From assembly GCA_020850225.1 (NCBI GenBank), contig JADZFD010000016.1, positions 1 through 49,033 on the forward strand: a stretch of DNA of 49,033 nucleotides. Reading direction: 5' to 3'. Numbering within the stretch: position 1 is the stretch's first letter; every line of letters starts with the position of its first letter. Below are positions 18,801 through 27,681 of the stretch, piece after piece. The stretch comes from Saprospiraceae bacterium. GTDB taxonomy: Bacteria > Bacteroidota > Bacteroidia > Chitinophagales > Saprospiraceae. The notes beneath the pieces are model-generated. The model was not told where the DNA came from. It did no database searches and saw only the letters and a list, made by a program, of their open reading frames with translations. The position numbers and the translations under genes are program-made.

Positions 18801-20037
18801 TAATAGCTTGGGGGATCATACAGCATGTCTTGGGGATTCAATTCTGTTGACGGCTACTTCTAACCTGAATGATGTGCAATATCAATGGTACGATAAAGAC
18901 AATAATCTATTTGCAAACGGTAATTCAATTAAGGTTGTTGTTAAAGATGATACGAAGTATATCATTAAAGCTATAGATGATAATGGATGTGAAGATACAG
19001 ATACTGTTTCTGTGAATTTGTTCAGATTTGTATTCGATATCCGTACAGAATCCGGCGACAGTTTATGTGAAAATCAACCCGGATTTATTAATCTTAATGT
19101 TGCTGATCCGAATGATTATATAATCGAATGGTATCCATCCAATGTTATAGTTTCAGGTCAAAATACGGTACGGCCGGAAGTGTCGTTATCTCATAATGGT
19201 ACTATTGGAGTTAAGCTAACGCATAAACTTACAGGATGTGTAGACAGCTCAGCTGTAAACGTAAATATTGCTAAACCTTTCGATTTTGATGTTGCTGTAC
19301 CCGAACTCGTGTGCTACGATGAAATATCAACTTTGTATCTGGATATTGATAACCCTGGCAATTATGATTATTATTGGGAGCCAAAGAATGTATTTATTAA
19401 TGGTTTAGGAACAACGAGCCCTGAAATCAGAATAAAGGATTCATTATTGGTAAGTGTTGAAGTAGTTAGTAAAACCAATGGGTGTAAAAAATCGCTGCAA
19501 ATTCCGCTCGATGTCAGTAACCCCATTATTATAGATGTTCAGGCAGTACCCAGTGTCACTATTAATGAAGGTGAGACTGCAGAGTTAAAGATTGTTGATG
19601 TAATAGCTGGAATAAGTTATGTTTGGAGTACAGGAGAGAATGGTACTTTCATTATAGTTTCTCCTACCGAAACAACAACCTATTATGTGACAGGTACCGA
19701 TAAAGATGGATGTTCAGGTGTAGATACTGTAACCGTTACGGTTAGAAAAGCCAAATGTGATGAAACGGATGTTTATATTCCCAATGCTTTTACACCAAAT
19801 GGAGATAATAATAACGATATTTTCATTCCACGCAGTCATTTTATTGATGAAATGGAATTGGTAATATACAATCGCTGGGGACAGGAGATGTTCAGGTCAA
19901 CAGACAAAAATACAGGTTGGGATGGTACGTTTAAAGGAAAACCTATGCCGCCGGATGCATATGCATATTATCTGAAAGTTATTTGTGTCAATGTTGAAGA
20001 ATATCAAAAGCGAGGGAATGTCACATTAATAAGATAG
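15808..20037 (+). CDS. Giant PKD-repeat surface protein with type B T9SS (gliding-type) sorting domain
   Basis: The product has 1409 residues. A signal peptide is followed by the N-terminal domain typical of this Bacteroidota adhesin family (THIVGGQLTYKHLGGNSYQV, LRRDCYLGSPEAEFDNPAS, YILAYQRCCRN). Several PKD/Ig-like domains of about 90-100 residues with paired cysteines come next (for example SFIWDFNYPDQDTLF and GFLFWEFGDPT). The last 85 residues are a complete type B domain: YIPNAFTPNGDNNNDIFIP, LVIYNRWGQEMF, GWDGTFKGKPMPPDAY and the terminal NVTLIR. It should be exported by the type IX system and act in adhesion or matrix binding. It starts 10 bases after the PorE-like gene and closes a three-gene operon. 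Confidence 0.93.
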   Translation: MKSIININLVKSIFITFGLITMSAIWTETEATHIVGGQLTYKHLGGNSYQVKLTLRRDCYLGSPEAEFDNPASIGVFTAAGDLAKWLPGLKEGQLFLPFMASDTLNEYIKSDCGFEGTQVCVHETTYQGVVNLPKRLGGYILAYQRCCRNGSINNIIDPLETGSTYWVAISDKAYDFKNSSPEFHNWPDVYICADKPLVFDHSANDTDGDSLVYRLCVPNSGASRNFPKPQPPNYPPFPLVDFAPPYSLNDIMGGIPLTIDPKTGLMTATPNLVGQFLVGVCVEEYRNGELIGIVRRDFQFNVRVCSQPPLALFTTSESNCDGLTVKFFNNSLASNSFIWDFNYPDQDTLFRSTEENPIFTFPKSGVYKVQLKAIRGSDLCMDTLIQTVSVFENTITPDFNYLLNGCDSDMDSLEILLTDQSVFNEPGYNLESWNWKITQNGVEKLLSGSTTKFKVSSNADFTIELVVSAENGCLSTLQKHVNIHDLVPKLDFNVKLNSCIDEEEIELVLENISQSLNPLAILEKSEWTVLGQTYTGNPLIIRVPVNNDDIEIKLLSTFRDACDVSLTKIFRFSDLLPFADVAMSYEGCPDDGNVTIKLTYIDTLSKGINALDLDWKAGIASNIQAFSGNSITLVIPKDSVLYYTLNVAFANGCTDTVNADTIPGPFATLAFNEFPIVLCPGETKSILTNANPDWTYVWSPTTGLDLSDPNDPKVIADENRTYYVTVTDGLCTVTDSIEVLILAGGIDLFITGDTITCDKEIQLTANGGVGTGKYSWSTNPNINPVIATGETVVLPVDGRSKIYYVSFVGDACSTEPAAITVHNEKPAIDNLSPFKFCKEDTSKILILNLINTHQNNYIWDTDSHIVGGTNTSEPIIGIGAGETGSITLYYNVSNQFGCQLRDSVIINIGENPVVDFSFDLTECGSYQVCFDASGTYDGFLFWEFGDPTTSDDKSLDKSPCYTYPDAGIYQVILNNKVNVCPFKDVVKEIKINPLLTLNSLGDHTACLGDSILLTATSNLNDVQYQWYDKDNNLFANGNSIKVVVKDDTKYIIKAIDDNGCEDTDTVSVNLFRFVFDIRTESGDSLCENQPGFINLNVADPNDYIIEWYPSNVIVSGQNTVRPEVSLSHNGTIGVKLTHKLTGCVDSSAVNVNIAKPFDFDVAVPELVCYDEISTLYLDIDNPGNYDYYWEPKNVFINGLGTTSPEIRIKDSLLVSVEVVSKTNGCKKSLQIPLDVSNPIIIDVQAVPSVTINEGETAELKIVDVIAGISYVWSTGENGTFIIVSPTETTTYYVTGTDKDGCSGVDTVTVTVRKAKCDETDVYIPNAFTPNGDNNNDIFIPRSHFIDEMELVIYNRWGQEMFRSTDKNTGWDGTFKGKPMPPDAYAYYLKVICVNVEEYQKRGNVTLIR

Positions 20038-20097
20038 TAAAAGTACTGAATTGTTAATCATAAGACATCCGGTAATGATTATTTTAATATGAATCCT

Positions 20098-20105
20098 TAT
20101 CTTTG
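20098..20105 (+). promoter_or_regulatory. -7 promoter element for nusB
   Basis: TATCTTTG is an exact -7 box 56 bases before the nusB ATG. The 125-base gap after the adhesin gene supports a new transcription unit. Confidence 0.5.
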
Positions 20106-20161
20106 CATTTCAGAAGAGGAATTTAGAGCAATACAAAAGAATTAAAAGTAATTATTAAGAG

Positions 20162-21100
20162 ATGCTAAGCAGAAGAAATGTTAGAGTAAAGGTAATGCAG
20201 GTATTATATGCCGGTAACAGAGATGAGTCGATGTCTAACGATGAAGTGATGAAAGAGTACTGGAAGAAGATTGAAGACAGTTTTGAGTTGTTGTTATTCA
20301 GTCTGTACTGTATCATGCAAATTGTAAGAAGTGCATCAGACGATTACGAAAAAAGAAAATCCAAACATCTTCCTACAGAACTGGACAAGATATTTACACC
20401 CAAGTTATGGGATAATTCGATGATACAGGGACTGGCAAGAAACGGATTTATAAATCAGAAATTTGAAAAGTGTGGTTTTGCACAGAAAGTAGATAAAGAT
20501 CTCTTTAAAACCATTTATAACGAATTTGCCAGACAGGAACCCTATATTGAGTTTATCAGTAAACCGACTACCGATGATGATACGTTGGAAATGTTACTTG
20601 AATTATTTAGGTTTTGCAGAAAGAATGAGATTTTTACAGAATTGATTGAAGACCAGTATTCTAACTGGGAGGATGACAAATCACTGATAATCGGAGCTAT
20701 CAAGAAAGTGTTGAAATCATTACCATCTGATGACAAGAAAGTAATAATGGAGCATTATCCTGACAGTGAAACGACCAAAGATTACGGGGAACTGTTGCTC
20801 TCCAAATCGTTGTCAGAAGATAAGGCATTGCTGAGTCTTGTAGAACCTGTTCTTCAAAACTGGGATGCTGAGCGGGTAGCAGTTCTCGATATGATTATGA
20901 TCAAAATGGCATTGACTGAATTTTTATATTGTCCTACGATACCGGCTAAGGTGACATTGAATGAATATGTAGAATTGTCGAAAACGTACAGTACTTCCAA
21001 AAGTAAAGAGTTTATTAATGGTATTTTAGACAGGATGATGCAGGATTTGAAATCTAAAAATCTACTGATTAAAGAAGGCAGAGGATTGATAGATGACTAA
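20162..21100 (+). CDS. nusB: Transcription antitermination factor NusB
   Basis: The product has 312 residues, about twice the E. coli length but normal for Bacteroidota, where an extra helical N-terminal region precedes the NusB fold. The start MLSRRNVRVKVMQVLYAG carries the canonical N-terminal helix. The C-terminal 100 residues (WDAERVAVLDMIMIKMALTE, TIPAKVTLNEYVELSKTYST, FINGILDRM) are the classical NusB RNA-binding helical bundle. NusB with NusE (S10) binds boxA in rRNA leader transcripts and prevents premature termination. Confidence 0.95.
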   Translation: MLSRRNVRVKVMQVLYAGNRDESMSNDEVMKEYWKKIEDSFELLLFSLYCIMQIVRSASDDYEKRKSKHLPTELDKIFTPKLWDNSMIQGLARNGFINQKFEKCGFAQKVDKDLFKTIYNEFARQEPYIEFISKPTTDDDTLEMLLELFRFCRKNEIFTELIEDQYSNWEDDKSLIIGAIKKVLKSLPSDDKKVIMEHYPDSETTKDYGELLLSKSLSEDKALLSLVEPVLQNWDAERVAVLDMIMIKMALTEFLYCPTIPAKVTLNEYVELSKTYSTSKSKEFINGILDRMMQDLKSKNLLIKEGRGLIDD

Positions 21101-21128
21101 TATATTGTAATTTTTTAAACCCAAAAAC

Positions 21129-21713
21129 ATGATTTACACAAATTTCCCCCGATTTGTGGTGTTGTTATCCTTATTATTCATAGGGGTGACACTCACAGCC
21201 CAAACACTTAAAGAATCTGTGATTTTGTATAATTCACAGCCCGTGCGTGCATTGATTGATGATAAAGGTAATATTGTCAGAATCATTTCCGCTGAACCCA
21301 ATTATCTTACCGAAAAAGAATTGGAAGTACCCGAATACGACAAGCCTAACCGGGTAACAACATCCATAGAGACAGTTCAGGAAACACAGCTTGTTCAAAA
21401 GAAAGATGTAGAACCGGTAGTTACTTTAAAAGGAACATCAGTTTTACATTTCGACAGAGATATGGCTGTATTGTCCACTCGTGTAAGATCTGAATTGGAC
21501 GAGATTATATTATTTTTAAAGTCGAATCCCGCAATTGACATTGTTGCTATGACTTTGTCAGAATACGATAATGATCTCGTAAATAAGAACAGACAAAGTT
21601 CAGTAAAAGCATACCTCAAATTGAAAGGCATTCAGGAAAATCGGATTACCTTTAAATCTTATTTTTCCAAAATAGCTGCAAGTGAGATTCAGATACAGTT
21701 TCTTGACAAATAA
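21129..21713 (+). CDS. Exported protein with degenerate OmpA-like domain
   Basis: The product has 194 residues. A signal peptide ends near LTAQ. A short beta segment (SVILYNSQPVRALIDDKGNIVRI) precedes a C-terminal region of about 90 residues (LHFDRDMAVLSTRVRSELDEI, then ASEIQIQFLDK) that follows the OmpA beta-alpha-beta pattern. It lacks the diaminopimelate-binding signature (GxTD and NxxLSxxRA are weak: SEYDND and NKNRQSSVKAYL), so peptidoglycan binding is doubtful. It begins 28 bases after nusB and may share its transcript. Function is unknown; the OmpA resemblance is inference. Confidence 0.6.
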   Translation: MIYTNFPRFVVLLSLLFIGVTLTAQTLKESVILYNSQPVRALIDDKGNIVRIISAEPNYLTEKELEVPEYDKPNRVTTSIETVQETQLVQKKDVEPVVTLKGTSVLHFDRDMAVLSTRVRSELDEIILFLKSNPAIDIVAMTLSEYDNDLVNKNRQSSVKAYLKLKGIQENRITFKSYFSKIAASEIQIQFLDK

Positions 21714-21772
21714 TATTGTTGTAGAATTGTAAATATTTTGTTATACATCAACGTTTAAGTGCTTGAAGATAT

Positions 21773-21780
21773 TATCTTTG
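21773..21780 (+). promoter_or_regulatory. -7 promoter element that fixes the guaA start
   Basis: TATCTTTG lies five bases before the ATG at 21786 and downstream of an in-frame GTG at 21759. If used, it gives a leaderless or near-leaderless transcript and excludes the upstream GTG as start. Confidence 0.5.
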
Positions 21781-21785
21781 CACTT

Positions 21786-23318
21786 ATGAGTGATTTTGTT
21801 TTAGTACTGGATTTTGGCTCTCAGTTTACGCAGTTAATAGCACGTAGACTCAGAGAATTGAATATTTATTGTGAAATATATCCATACAATAAGTTTCCGG
21901 ATAGGAAAGATATAAAGGCAGTTATTTTGTCCGGAAGTCCTTGTTCGGTTTTGGACGAGAACAGGCTGGATTTTGATCCTGGACGTGTTGTAGGCAAGTA
22001 TCCGGTATTGGGTATTTGTTACGGAGCGCAGCTGATAGCACATCAGTATGGAGGAAAAGTCGTCCGCTCAGGCAAAAGAGAATATGGAAAAGCTTTAATG
22101 ACCATCGAAAAAGACGATATACTATTTGACAATGTTGACAATGCTTCACAGGTTTGGATGTCCCATAGTGATTCGATAGAATCAGTACCTGAAAGTTTTG
22201 ATATAATCGCATCTACAACTGGAGTTAATGCTGCATACGTTTCGAAACCTGGTCAGTTCAATTATCCGGTTTATGGTTTACAGTTTCACCCCGAGGTTGT
22301 ACACAGCTTACCGGGTAAAGAAATATTGAGAAATTTTGTTTTTAATATTGCAGGATGTAACAATAGCTGGACACCCGATTCTATAGTTAATGATACTATT
22401 AAAGCTATTCAGGAGCAGGTAGGCGACGATCATGTGATAATGGGTCTTTCAGGTGGTGTTGATTCAACAGTCGCAGCTACCCTGATACATAAAGCCATCG
22501 GTAATCGGCTGCATTGTATTTTTATCGACAATGGTTTGTTGAGGAAAAATGAATTTGAAGAAGTACTCGCTTCTTATCAGGGAATGCATTTTAATATTAA
22601 GGGTGTCAAGGCAGGCGGTAGATTTTTGTCTGAGCTTGAAGGTGTGACAGATCCCGAACAGAAAAGAAAGATAATAGGCAAGGTATTTATTGATGTTTTT
22701 GAGGAAGAATCCAGACAAATTCCCAATGCCAAATGGTTGGGACAAGGTACAATATATCCGGATGTTATCGAATCCTTTTCTGTACACGGCCCTTCAGTAA
22801 CTATCAAATCTCATCATAACGTAGGCGGATTACCCGAGAAACTCAAACTTGGTCTCGTTGAACCTTTAAGAATGTTGTTCAAGGACGAAGTACGGCGGGT
22901 AGGCAGAGCTATGGGAATTCCTGATTTTTTGATAGGACGGCATCCATTCCCGGGTCCTGGACTGGGAGTTCGGGTTTTGGGAGAGTTAACACCATCCAAG
23001 GTAGCACTTTGTCAGGAAGCAGATAAAATATATATTGACCATCTCAGAAATTCGGGATGGTATGACAAAGTATGGCAGGCAGGAGCTATCCTGTTGCCCG
23101 TACAGTCTGTAGGTGTGATGGGTGATGAGAGAACATATGAGTACACAATAGCTTTAAGATGTGTCAATTCCGTTGATGGAATGACAGCTGAATGGAGCCA
23201 TTTGCCGCATGAACTTCTGGGACAGATTTCATCGGATATAATTAACAAGGTAAAAGGTATAAATAGAGTCGTTTATGATATTAGCACAAAACCTCCTGCA
23301 ACTATTGAATGGGAATAA
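21786..23318 (+). CDS. guaA: GMP synthase (glutamine-hydrolysing)
   Basis: The product has 510 residues and converts XMP to GMP using glutamine and ATP. The N-terminal class I amidotransferase shows the nucleophile Cys in [17 protein letters not shown] and the catalytic His in [11 protein letters not shown]. The synthetase half begins with the PP-loop [12 protein letters not shown] and includes [20 protein letters not shown] and [17 protein letters not shown]. The C-terminus KPPATIEWE is canonical for the dimerisation domain. I chose the ATG at 21786 because the protein [21 protein letters not shown] starts there as in homologues. The downstream lipoprotein gene overlaps its 3' end by 44 bases. 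Confidence 0.98.
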   Translation: MSDFVLVLDFGSQFTQLIARRLRELNIYCEIYPYNKFPDRKDIKAVILSGSPCSVLDENRLDFDPGRVVGKYPVLGICYGAQLIAHQYGGKVVRSGKREYGKALMTIEKDDILFDNVDNASQVWMSHSDSIESVPESFDIIASTTGVNAAYVSKPGQFNYPVYGLQFHPEVVHSLPGKEILRNFVFNIAGCNNSWTPDSIVNDTIKAIQEQVGDDHVIMGLSGGVDSTVAATLIHKAIGNRLHCIFIDNGLLRKNEFEEVLASYQGMHFNIKGVKAGGRFLSELEGVTDPEQKRKIIGKVFIDVFEEESRQIPNAKWLGQGTIYPDVIESFSVHGPSVTIKSHHNVGGLPEKLKLGLVEPLRMLFKDEVRRVGRAMGIPDFLIGRHPFPGPGLGVRVLGELTPSKVALCQEADKIYIDHLRNSGWYDKVWQAGAILLPVQSVGVMGDERTYEYTIALRCVNSVDGMTAEWSHLPHELLGQISSDIINKVKGINRVVYDISTKPPATIEWE

Positions 23319-24696
23319 ATTATGGATAGTTCTGTGTACATTTTTCCTGTCATGTACGGCCGTCAAACCCGTTGTGTCTCATAAACCAACACAGATTATA
23401 AAGGCTGGGACGACCCCGGTTTCAGGTAAAAAAGATACAGTTGATGTTCCTGTCAGAGATACAGCTAAAAAACCAGATGGTGTTGCAAAGGATGTTATAA
23501 AAGTGGATACCATCGTTTGGAGTGATATTTCCAAAGACAAACCTCCAGTTAGAGAACCTCAGAAAACGGATGTTACTGGATACACTTCTGATTTTAAACC
23601 TGTGTACAATATTAAAATGTTATTGCCACTAAATTCGGATGATATTGGTGATCCCGGGACTTCAAGGTTTACATTTTTTTATTCAGGTGTATTGCTGGCC
23701 CTGGAAGAATTGGGTATAGATAGAATAAAATTGAATGTTGATATAATAGATACGGATGAAAATAATTTTGATTTAGACAAGCAATTGAACAGTATTGTTA
23801 CTCCAGAGACAGATTTAGTTATAGGCCCATTTGATAAGGATAAAATTAAAGTACTGTCAGAAGCCTGCAAAAAAAACAATACTGTATTGGTTTCTCCCTG
23901 GTATACCAGTTCAAAACTAACAGTACAGAATCCTTACTATGTTCAGATGAATCCGAACTTAAAAGAACATTTTAATAAGATAGTTCAATTCTCAGTCAAC
24001 AGGTATCAGCCTAAGGAGATAACTATCGTTACAAGAGGAAACAAAGACAAGGCCTGGGTTGATTATTTTGAAAATACAGCGAAGAAGTTATCAGGAAGTA
24101 AGAAAGATTTTTTTAATGTCTATTATGTAAATACAGATAGTCTGAAGAACGGACCTACAGCTTTCTTTAATTTATTTAAAACACCCAATCTTAAAGCAGT
24201 AATAATTCCCAATTATTCCTATTCTGATGAAAATTATATCTATTCGTGTCTCAGAAGATTAGCAGCAGAGATCAGTACCCATTCAGTGTCTGTCATAGGG
24301 ATGCCCATATTGTTTGAATCCGATAAAATAGAATTTGATTATTTCCGCGCATTACAGATGAAAGTGGTAATGGCTGATTTTGTAGATGAAGATTATGGAA
24401 AAATCAGGGAATTCAGAAGAAGGTTTTTGGATACTTATGGGGAAATCCCGACAGTTGAAGCAGTGAAAGGATATGACCTGATGATATATCTGGGTAAAAA
24501 TCTGTGGAAGTATGGAAAGCATTTTCAGTATTTGGCTGATTATAATCCTGTATTTTATCTCCAAAGTATATATGATTTACAAAGGTCTTTTTCAGACGAT
24601 ACAGATGAAAATCAGATTGGGGGATACTTTGACTATTTTGAAAATAAACACCTGGATATCATCGAATACAGAGGTAACAAATGGATGAAGTTGTGA
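23275..24696 (+). CDS. Lipoprotein with type 1 periplasmic-binding-protein-like fold
   Basis: The product has 473 residues. The N-terminus [12 protein letters not shown] ends in a lipobox with Cys near residue 27, followed by a Lys/Pro/Asp linker (about 30-105). Residues about 108-430 resemble a leucine-binding-protein fold: [47 protein letters not shown] and TVLVSPWYT. Similar domains occur in LpoA, a cell-wall synthase activator, and in Bacteroidota LysM proteins; no LysM is seen here. The only ATG compatible with the signal peptide is at 23275, inside guaA, so the signal sequence is encoded within the guaA 3' end in another frame. trmH overlaps its own 3' end by 16 bases. Confidence 0.75.
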   Translation: MILAQNLLQLLNGNKLWIVLCTFFLSCTAVKPVVSHKPTQIIKAGTTPVSGKKDTVDVPVRDTAKKPDGVAKDVIKVDTIVWSDISKDKPPVREPQKTDVTGYTSDFKPVYNIKMLLPLNSDDIGDPGTSRFTFFYSGVLLALEELGIDRIKLNVDIIDTDENNFDLDKQLNSIVTPETDLVIGPFDKDKIKVLSEACKKNNTVLVSPWYTSSKLTVQNPYYVQMNPNLKEHFNKIVQFSVNRYQPKEITIVTRGNKDKAWVDYFENTAKKLSGSKKDFFNVYYVNTDSLKNGPTAFFNLFKTPNLKAVIIPNYSYSDENYIYSCLRRLAAEISTHSVSVIGMPILFESDKIEFDYFRALQMKVVMADFVDEDYGKIREFRRRFLDTYGEIPTVEAVKGYDLMIYLGKNLWKYGKHFQYLADYNPVFYLQSIYDLQRSFSDDTDENQIGGYFDYFENKHLDIIEYRGNKWMKL

Positions 24697-25325
24697 TAAC
24701 AGAAGAAATGATTTCAGATGAGCGCATTGATAAATTGCAGCATCTGGTAGCAAGAAGGCAAAACCTGACTGTAATTCTTGAAAATGTACATGATCCACAT
24801 AATATTGGGGCAGTATTGAGAAGTTGTGATGCAGTGGGAATAAGTGAAATTTTTATAGTTTATACAGATAGTTGTTTCAATCTGCTCCATCAGAAAGTAG
24901 GAAGAAATGCATCATCCGGAGCTCAAAAATGGGTACAGGTACATTATTTTGGAGATTTGAAAGCATGTATCAATGAAGTGCGGTCAAGATATGAACTTAT
25001 ATTGGGAACCCATCTGAGTGAAAATAGCAAATCCCTGTTTGAGTTGGATCTGACAAAACCGGTAGCTCTGATGTTTGGAAATGAAAAGGATGGATTATCT
25101 GAAGAAGCACTTGCTGTTTTGGATGGTAACTATATCATTCCCCAGTATGGCATGGTACAAAGTCTCAACATAAGTGTAGCGTGTGCTGTTTCCTTATTTG
25201 AAGCTGCAAGGCAGCGGACTGCTAAAGGTATGTATAATGTAATATACGACTCAGGTAATTCGGAACACAAACAAATGTTTGACTATTATTTAAACAGACA
25301 TTTTGAATTTATTCGTTCCAAATAG
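24681..25325 (+). CDS. trmH: tRNA (guanosine-2'-O-)-methyltransferase TrmH
   Basis: The product has 214 residues and is a SPOUT methyltransferase that 2'-O-methylates G18 in the tRNA D-loop. RQNLTVILENVHDPHNIGAV and LRSCDAVGI are the N-terminal motif with catalytic Arg. GTHLSENSKSLFELD, ALMFGNEKDGLSEEAL and YGMVQSLNISVACAVSLFEA are the SAM-binding trefoil-knot motifs, with AARQRTAKGMY closely matching the E. coli TrmH tail. The start overlaps the PBP-like lipoprotein gene by 16 bases, implying translational coupling. Confidence 0.93.
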   Translation: MDEVVITEEMISDERIDKLQHLVARRQNLTVILENVHDPHNIGAVLRSCDAVGISEIFIVYTDSCFNLLHQKVGRNASSGAQKWVQVHYFGDLKACINEVRSRYELILGTHLSENSKSLFELDLTKPVALMFGNEKDGLSEEALAVLDGNYIIPQYGMVQSLNISVACAVSLFEAARQRTAKGMYNVIYDSGNSEHKQMFDYYLNRHFEFIRSK

Positions 25326-25421
25326 ATGCTTATAGTTGATTTTAATGTGTTGGTATAATAAATACGTGAAATATCAGGTTGGAATATAATTTTACAGGAA
25401 TTATTTTAATATTGTATAAGA

Positions 25422-25979
25422 ATGGTAATTGATCTAAGAGAACTTTTTAAACTTACAGAGCAAATTGATATTAATGATAAAGTGATGCAGGAGTTACTGA
25501 CTGCCATACATAATAATCAACAGAAAGATTTCGATTATCTTCGGTTCAAATTATCTTACAGGAATCTGATGGATTTAGGAATGGATGAGAATACTGCAGC
25601 TAAAAGTGCTATGTTAACCGCTGAAACCATGGGTGTCACCAAAGACAAACTGATGATGACAATCCAGCATTATCAAAATGTTCTTACTAAAGAAAGGGAG
25701 AAGTTTGTGGTTGCGCTCAGAAAACAGATAACCAATAATGTCGACAGTAAACTTGAAGATATCAGGAAGTACAGAGAGAAAATCGAAGCAAATAAAATTA
25801 AAATTCAGCAACTCACGGATGAGCAGGAATTAATTGAAAAGGAGATAAACAATATCGAAAATGCGTTGTCTTCTTCCAAAGAGAAAATAGAAGAAATTAA
25901 AAATCAGTTCAATACAACATTTGAGGTACTTTTTAAACAAATTGAAGATGACAGTACACGCTTTGATAATATTTTGTAA
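25422..25979 (+). CDS. Coiled-coil protein, unknown function
   Basis: The product has 185 residues with no signal peptide or membrane segment. The first 90 residues are mixed helical (LRELFKLTEQIDINDKVMQEL; YRNLMDLGMDENTAAKSAM). Residues about 95-175 form a Lys/Glu/Ile heptad coiled coil (VDSKLEDIRKYREKIEANKI, LIEKEINNIENALSSSKEKI). It lies 64 bases upstream of a membrane-anchored PspA-like gene on the same strand, so the two may form a complex. I do not recognise the family. Confidence 0.7.
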   Translation: MVIDLRELFKLTEQIDINDKVMQELLTAIHNNQQKDFDYLRFKLSYRNLMDLGMDENTAAKSAMLTAETMGVTKDKLMMTIQHYQNVLTKEREKFVVALRKQITNNVDSKLEDIRKYREKIEANKIKIQQLTDEQELIEKEINNIENALSSSKEKIEEIKNQFNTTFEVLFKQIEDDSTRFDNIL

Positions 25980-26043
25980 ATTGTGCCCTGATTTTACAAT
26001 AGGATGAATATCAATAATTTTTAAATCTATAAAATTATATTAA

Positions 26044-27048
26044 ATGGCAACTTATCCGGATTCAAATTTTAAACCCAAGACATTCTGGCAAAAACCTGAA
26101 GGTACAACCGGAATGATATTTTTATTAGCTATATTAGGTGGAATAGGTTATCTGTTATTTAAATTCAGTGCTGTTATTCTGGCAATGCTGACAAATACTA
26201 TTGGCGTAGTTATACTGTTAGCTGTACTTGGTTCCATTATTTACCTTGCATTGGATCCTAAATTCAGGACTTTGCTGTCATACATGTATCAGAGTGTAAT
26301 GCGTTGGATAACAGGTATATTCGTAACTATCGATCCGATTGGTATTCTCAAAAATTACATTGATGATTTACAGAAAAATCTCAATAAAATGGGTGTGCAG
26401 ATAGGTAACCTGAAAGGACAAATGCGAAAACTGGTTACTATTGTAGAAGAAAACAACAAGGAGATTAACAATAATATGCTGATCGCCAAAAAAGCAAAAG
26501 AGCAGAGCAATGACAGTGCTATGTTGCTTGCAAGCCGTAAAGCAGCAAGGCTTCAGGAGAGTAATCAGAAATATACGGAATTACACGGTAAGATGTCAAT
26601 ATTGTACAGGGTGTTGACTAAAATGTATTCCAATTCTGAAATTCTGATTGAAGATACTACCGATCAGGTAAAAGTGAAGGAGCAGGAACGTAAAGCTATC
26701 AGAGCCAGTCATTCGGCTATGCGTTCTGCGATGAGTATCATAAGAGGTGATGCCGATAAAAGAGCTATGTTTGATCAGGCTATGGAGGTGATAGCCGATG
26801 ATGTAGCCAATAAAGTAGGAGAAATGGAACGCTTTATGGAAATGTCATCCAGTTTTATGAATTCTATCGACCTTCAGAATGGTGTTTTTGAAGAACAAGG
26901 GTTAAAGATGCTTGAGGAATATGAAAAAAATTCGACATTGCTTCTTTTGGGTGGAACGGCCAAACTGGACGAATTGGAGGAGTTGAAACAACCTATTCAG
27001 GAAAGTAGGGAGCTGGGCTCTAAATATGACGGATTATTCAATAATTAA
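26044..27048 (+). CDS. Double-TM protein with PspA/Vipp1 (ESCRT-III)-like helical region
   Basis: The product has 334 residues. Two adjacent hydrophobic helices (about 21-42 and 46-68; GMIFLLAILGGIGYLLFKFS and IGVVILLAVLGSIIYLAL) anchor it in the inner membrane. A long charged helical region (about 92-300) follows. Its order resembles PspA: a DP-led first helix (DPIGILKNYIDDLQKNLNKM), a second helix whose Lys/Ala/Arg-rich end (LLASRKAARLQES) falls about as far from the DP as the ARAAL segment of E. coli PspA, then an acidic helix (AMFDQAMEVIADDVANKVGE) resembling the PspA segment with MARFESFERR. PspA and Vipp1 remodel and protect membranes. The homology is my inference from pattern and spacing; the N-terminal TM pair is not normal for PspA. 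Confidence 0.55.
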   Translation: MATYPDSNFKPKTFWQKPEGTTGMIFLLAILGGIGYLLFKFSAVILAMLTNTIGVVILLAVLGSIIYLALDPKFRTLLSYMYQSVMRWITGIFVTIDPIGILKNYIDDLQKNLNKMGVQIGNLKGQMRKLVTIVEENNKEINNNMLIAKKAKEQSNDSAMLLASRKAARLQESNQKYTELHGKMSILYRVLTKMYSNSEILIEDTTDQVKVKEQERKAIRASHSAMRSAMSIIRGDADKRAMFDQAMEVIADDVANKVGEMERFMEMSSSFMNSIDLQNGVFEEQGLKMLEEYEKNSTLLLLGGTAKLDELEELKQPIQESRELGSKYDGLFNN

Positions 27049-27069
27049 ACAAAGTATATATCATAATAA

Positions 27070-27104
27070 TGGCTGTGCGTATCAGAATATAAGCCAGCCG
27101 TTTT
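27070..27104 (+). terminator. Possible weak terminator after the PspA-like gene
   Basis: GGCTG (27071-27075) can pair with CAGCC (27095-27099), followed by GTTTTAT. The stem is only five pairs and the loop is long, so this is marginal. Confidence 0.3.
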
Positions 27105-27128
27105 ATACTTTAATATATAGCATCAAGT

Positions 27129-27635
27129 ATGGAAGCAATGGATTTTAAAAGTATTATTGCTGTAGAGACGGCATTGGAAGCCGGAAGAACAGAGCGGATT
27201 TTCAATGTATTGCCTGACAATCATAAAGATTATCGACCTCATGATAAATCAATGACCTTAAAGGAATTGGCTGAACATGTTGCAGAACTTCAGACCTGGT
27301 TTAATAATGCGCTTAGAAATTCAAGTTACGACTTTAAGAATGACAATCAGGAATTATTATATAGTTCATTTAAAGAATTGGGAAGCCTGGTTAATGAGAG
27401 CGTGCAGCATAATCTGGACTTTATCAAATCTACAGATGATGATTTCTGGAATCAGGAATTCACCTTTAAAGTAGGTGATCATGTAGTAATGACCGTTCCA
27501 AGATGGGTTGCTTACCGTCAGATGCTGAGCAATCACCTGATACACCACCGTGGTCAGTTGACTACCTACCTTAGAGCATTGAATATACCGGTTCCCGGTA
27601 TTTTCGGCCCTTCAGCTGATGAAAAAAATGGGTAA
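27129..27635 (+). CDS. DinB family protein
   Basis: The product has 168 residues and forms a four-helix bundle of the DinB/YfiT type. The three metal-binding histidines expected for the family are visible in LKELAEHVAEL (His near residue 46) and in MLSNHLIHHRGQLTTYLRAL near residue 140. The end IPGIFGPSADE-like segment (VPGIFGPSADE) is also typical. Some DinB proteins are thiol transferases using bacillithiol or similar; most are uncharacterised. The gene runs toward the deoxynucleoside kinase gene, 46 bases between stops. Confidence 0.88.
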   Translation: MEAMDFKSIIAVETALEAGRTERIFNVLPDNHKDYRPHDKSMTLKELAEHVAELQTWFNNALRNSSYDFKNDNQELLYSSFKELGSLVNESVQHNLDFIKSTDDDFWNQEFTFKVGDHVVMTVPRWVAYRQMLSNHLIHHRGQLTTYLRALNIPVPGIFGPSADEKNG

Positions 27636-27681
27636 TAATTTCTGAAGAATATTCCCTTTTTATAAAAAAAATAATTTCAAC

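Noticed and set aside
21759-21785. In-frame GTG at 21759 as the guaA start
   Set aside because: It lies upstream of the -7 box at 21773-21780 and would add nine residues not expected before the conserved N-terminus.
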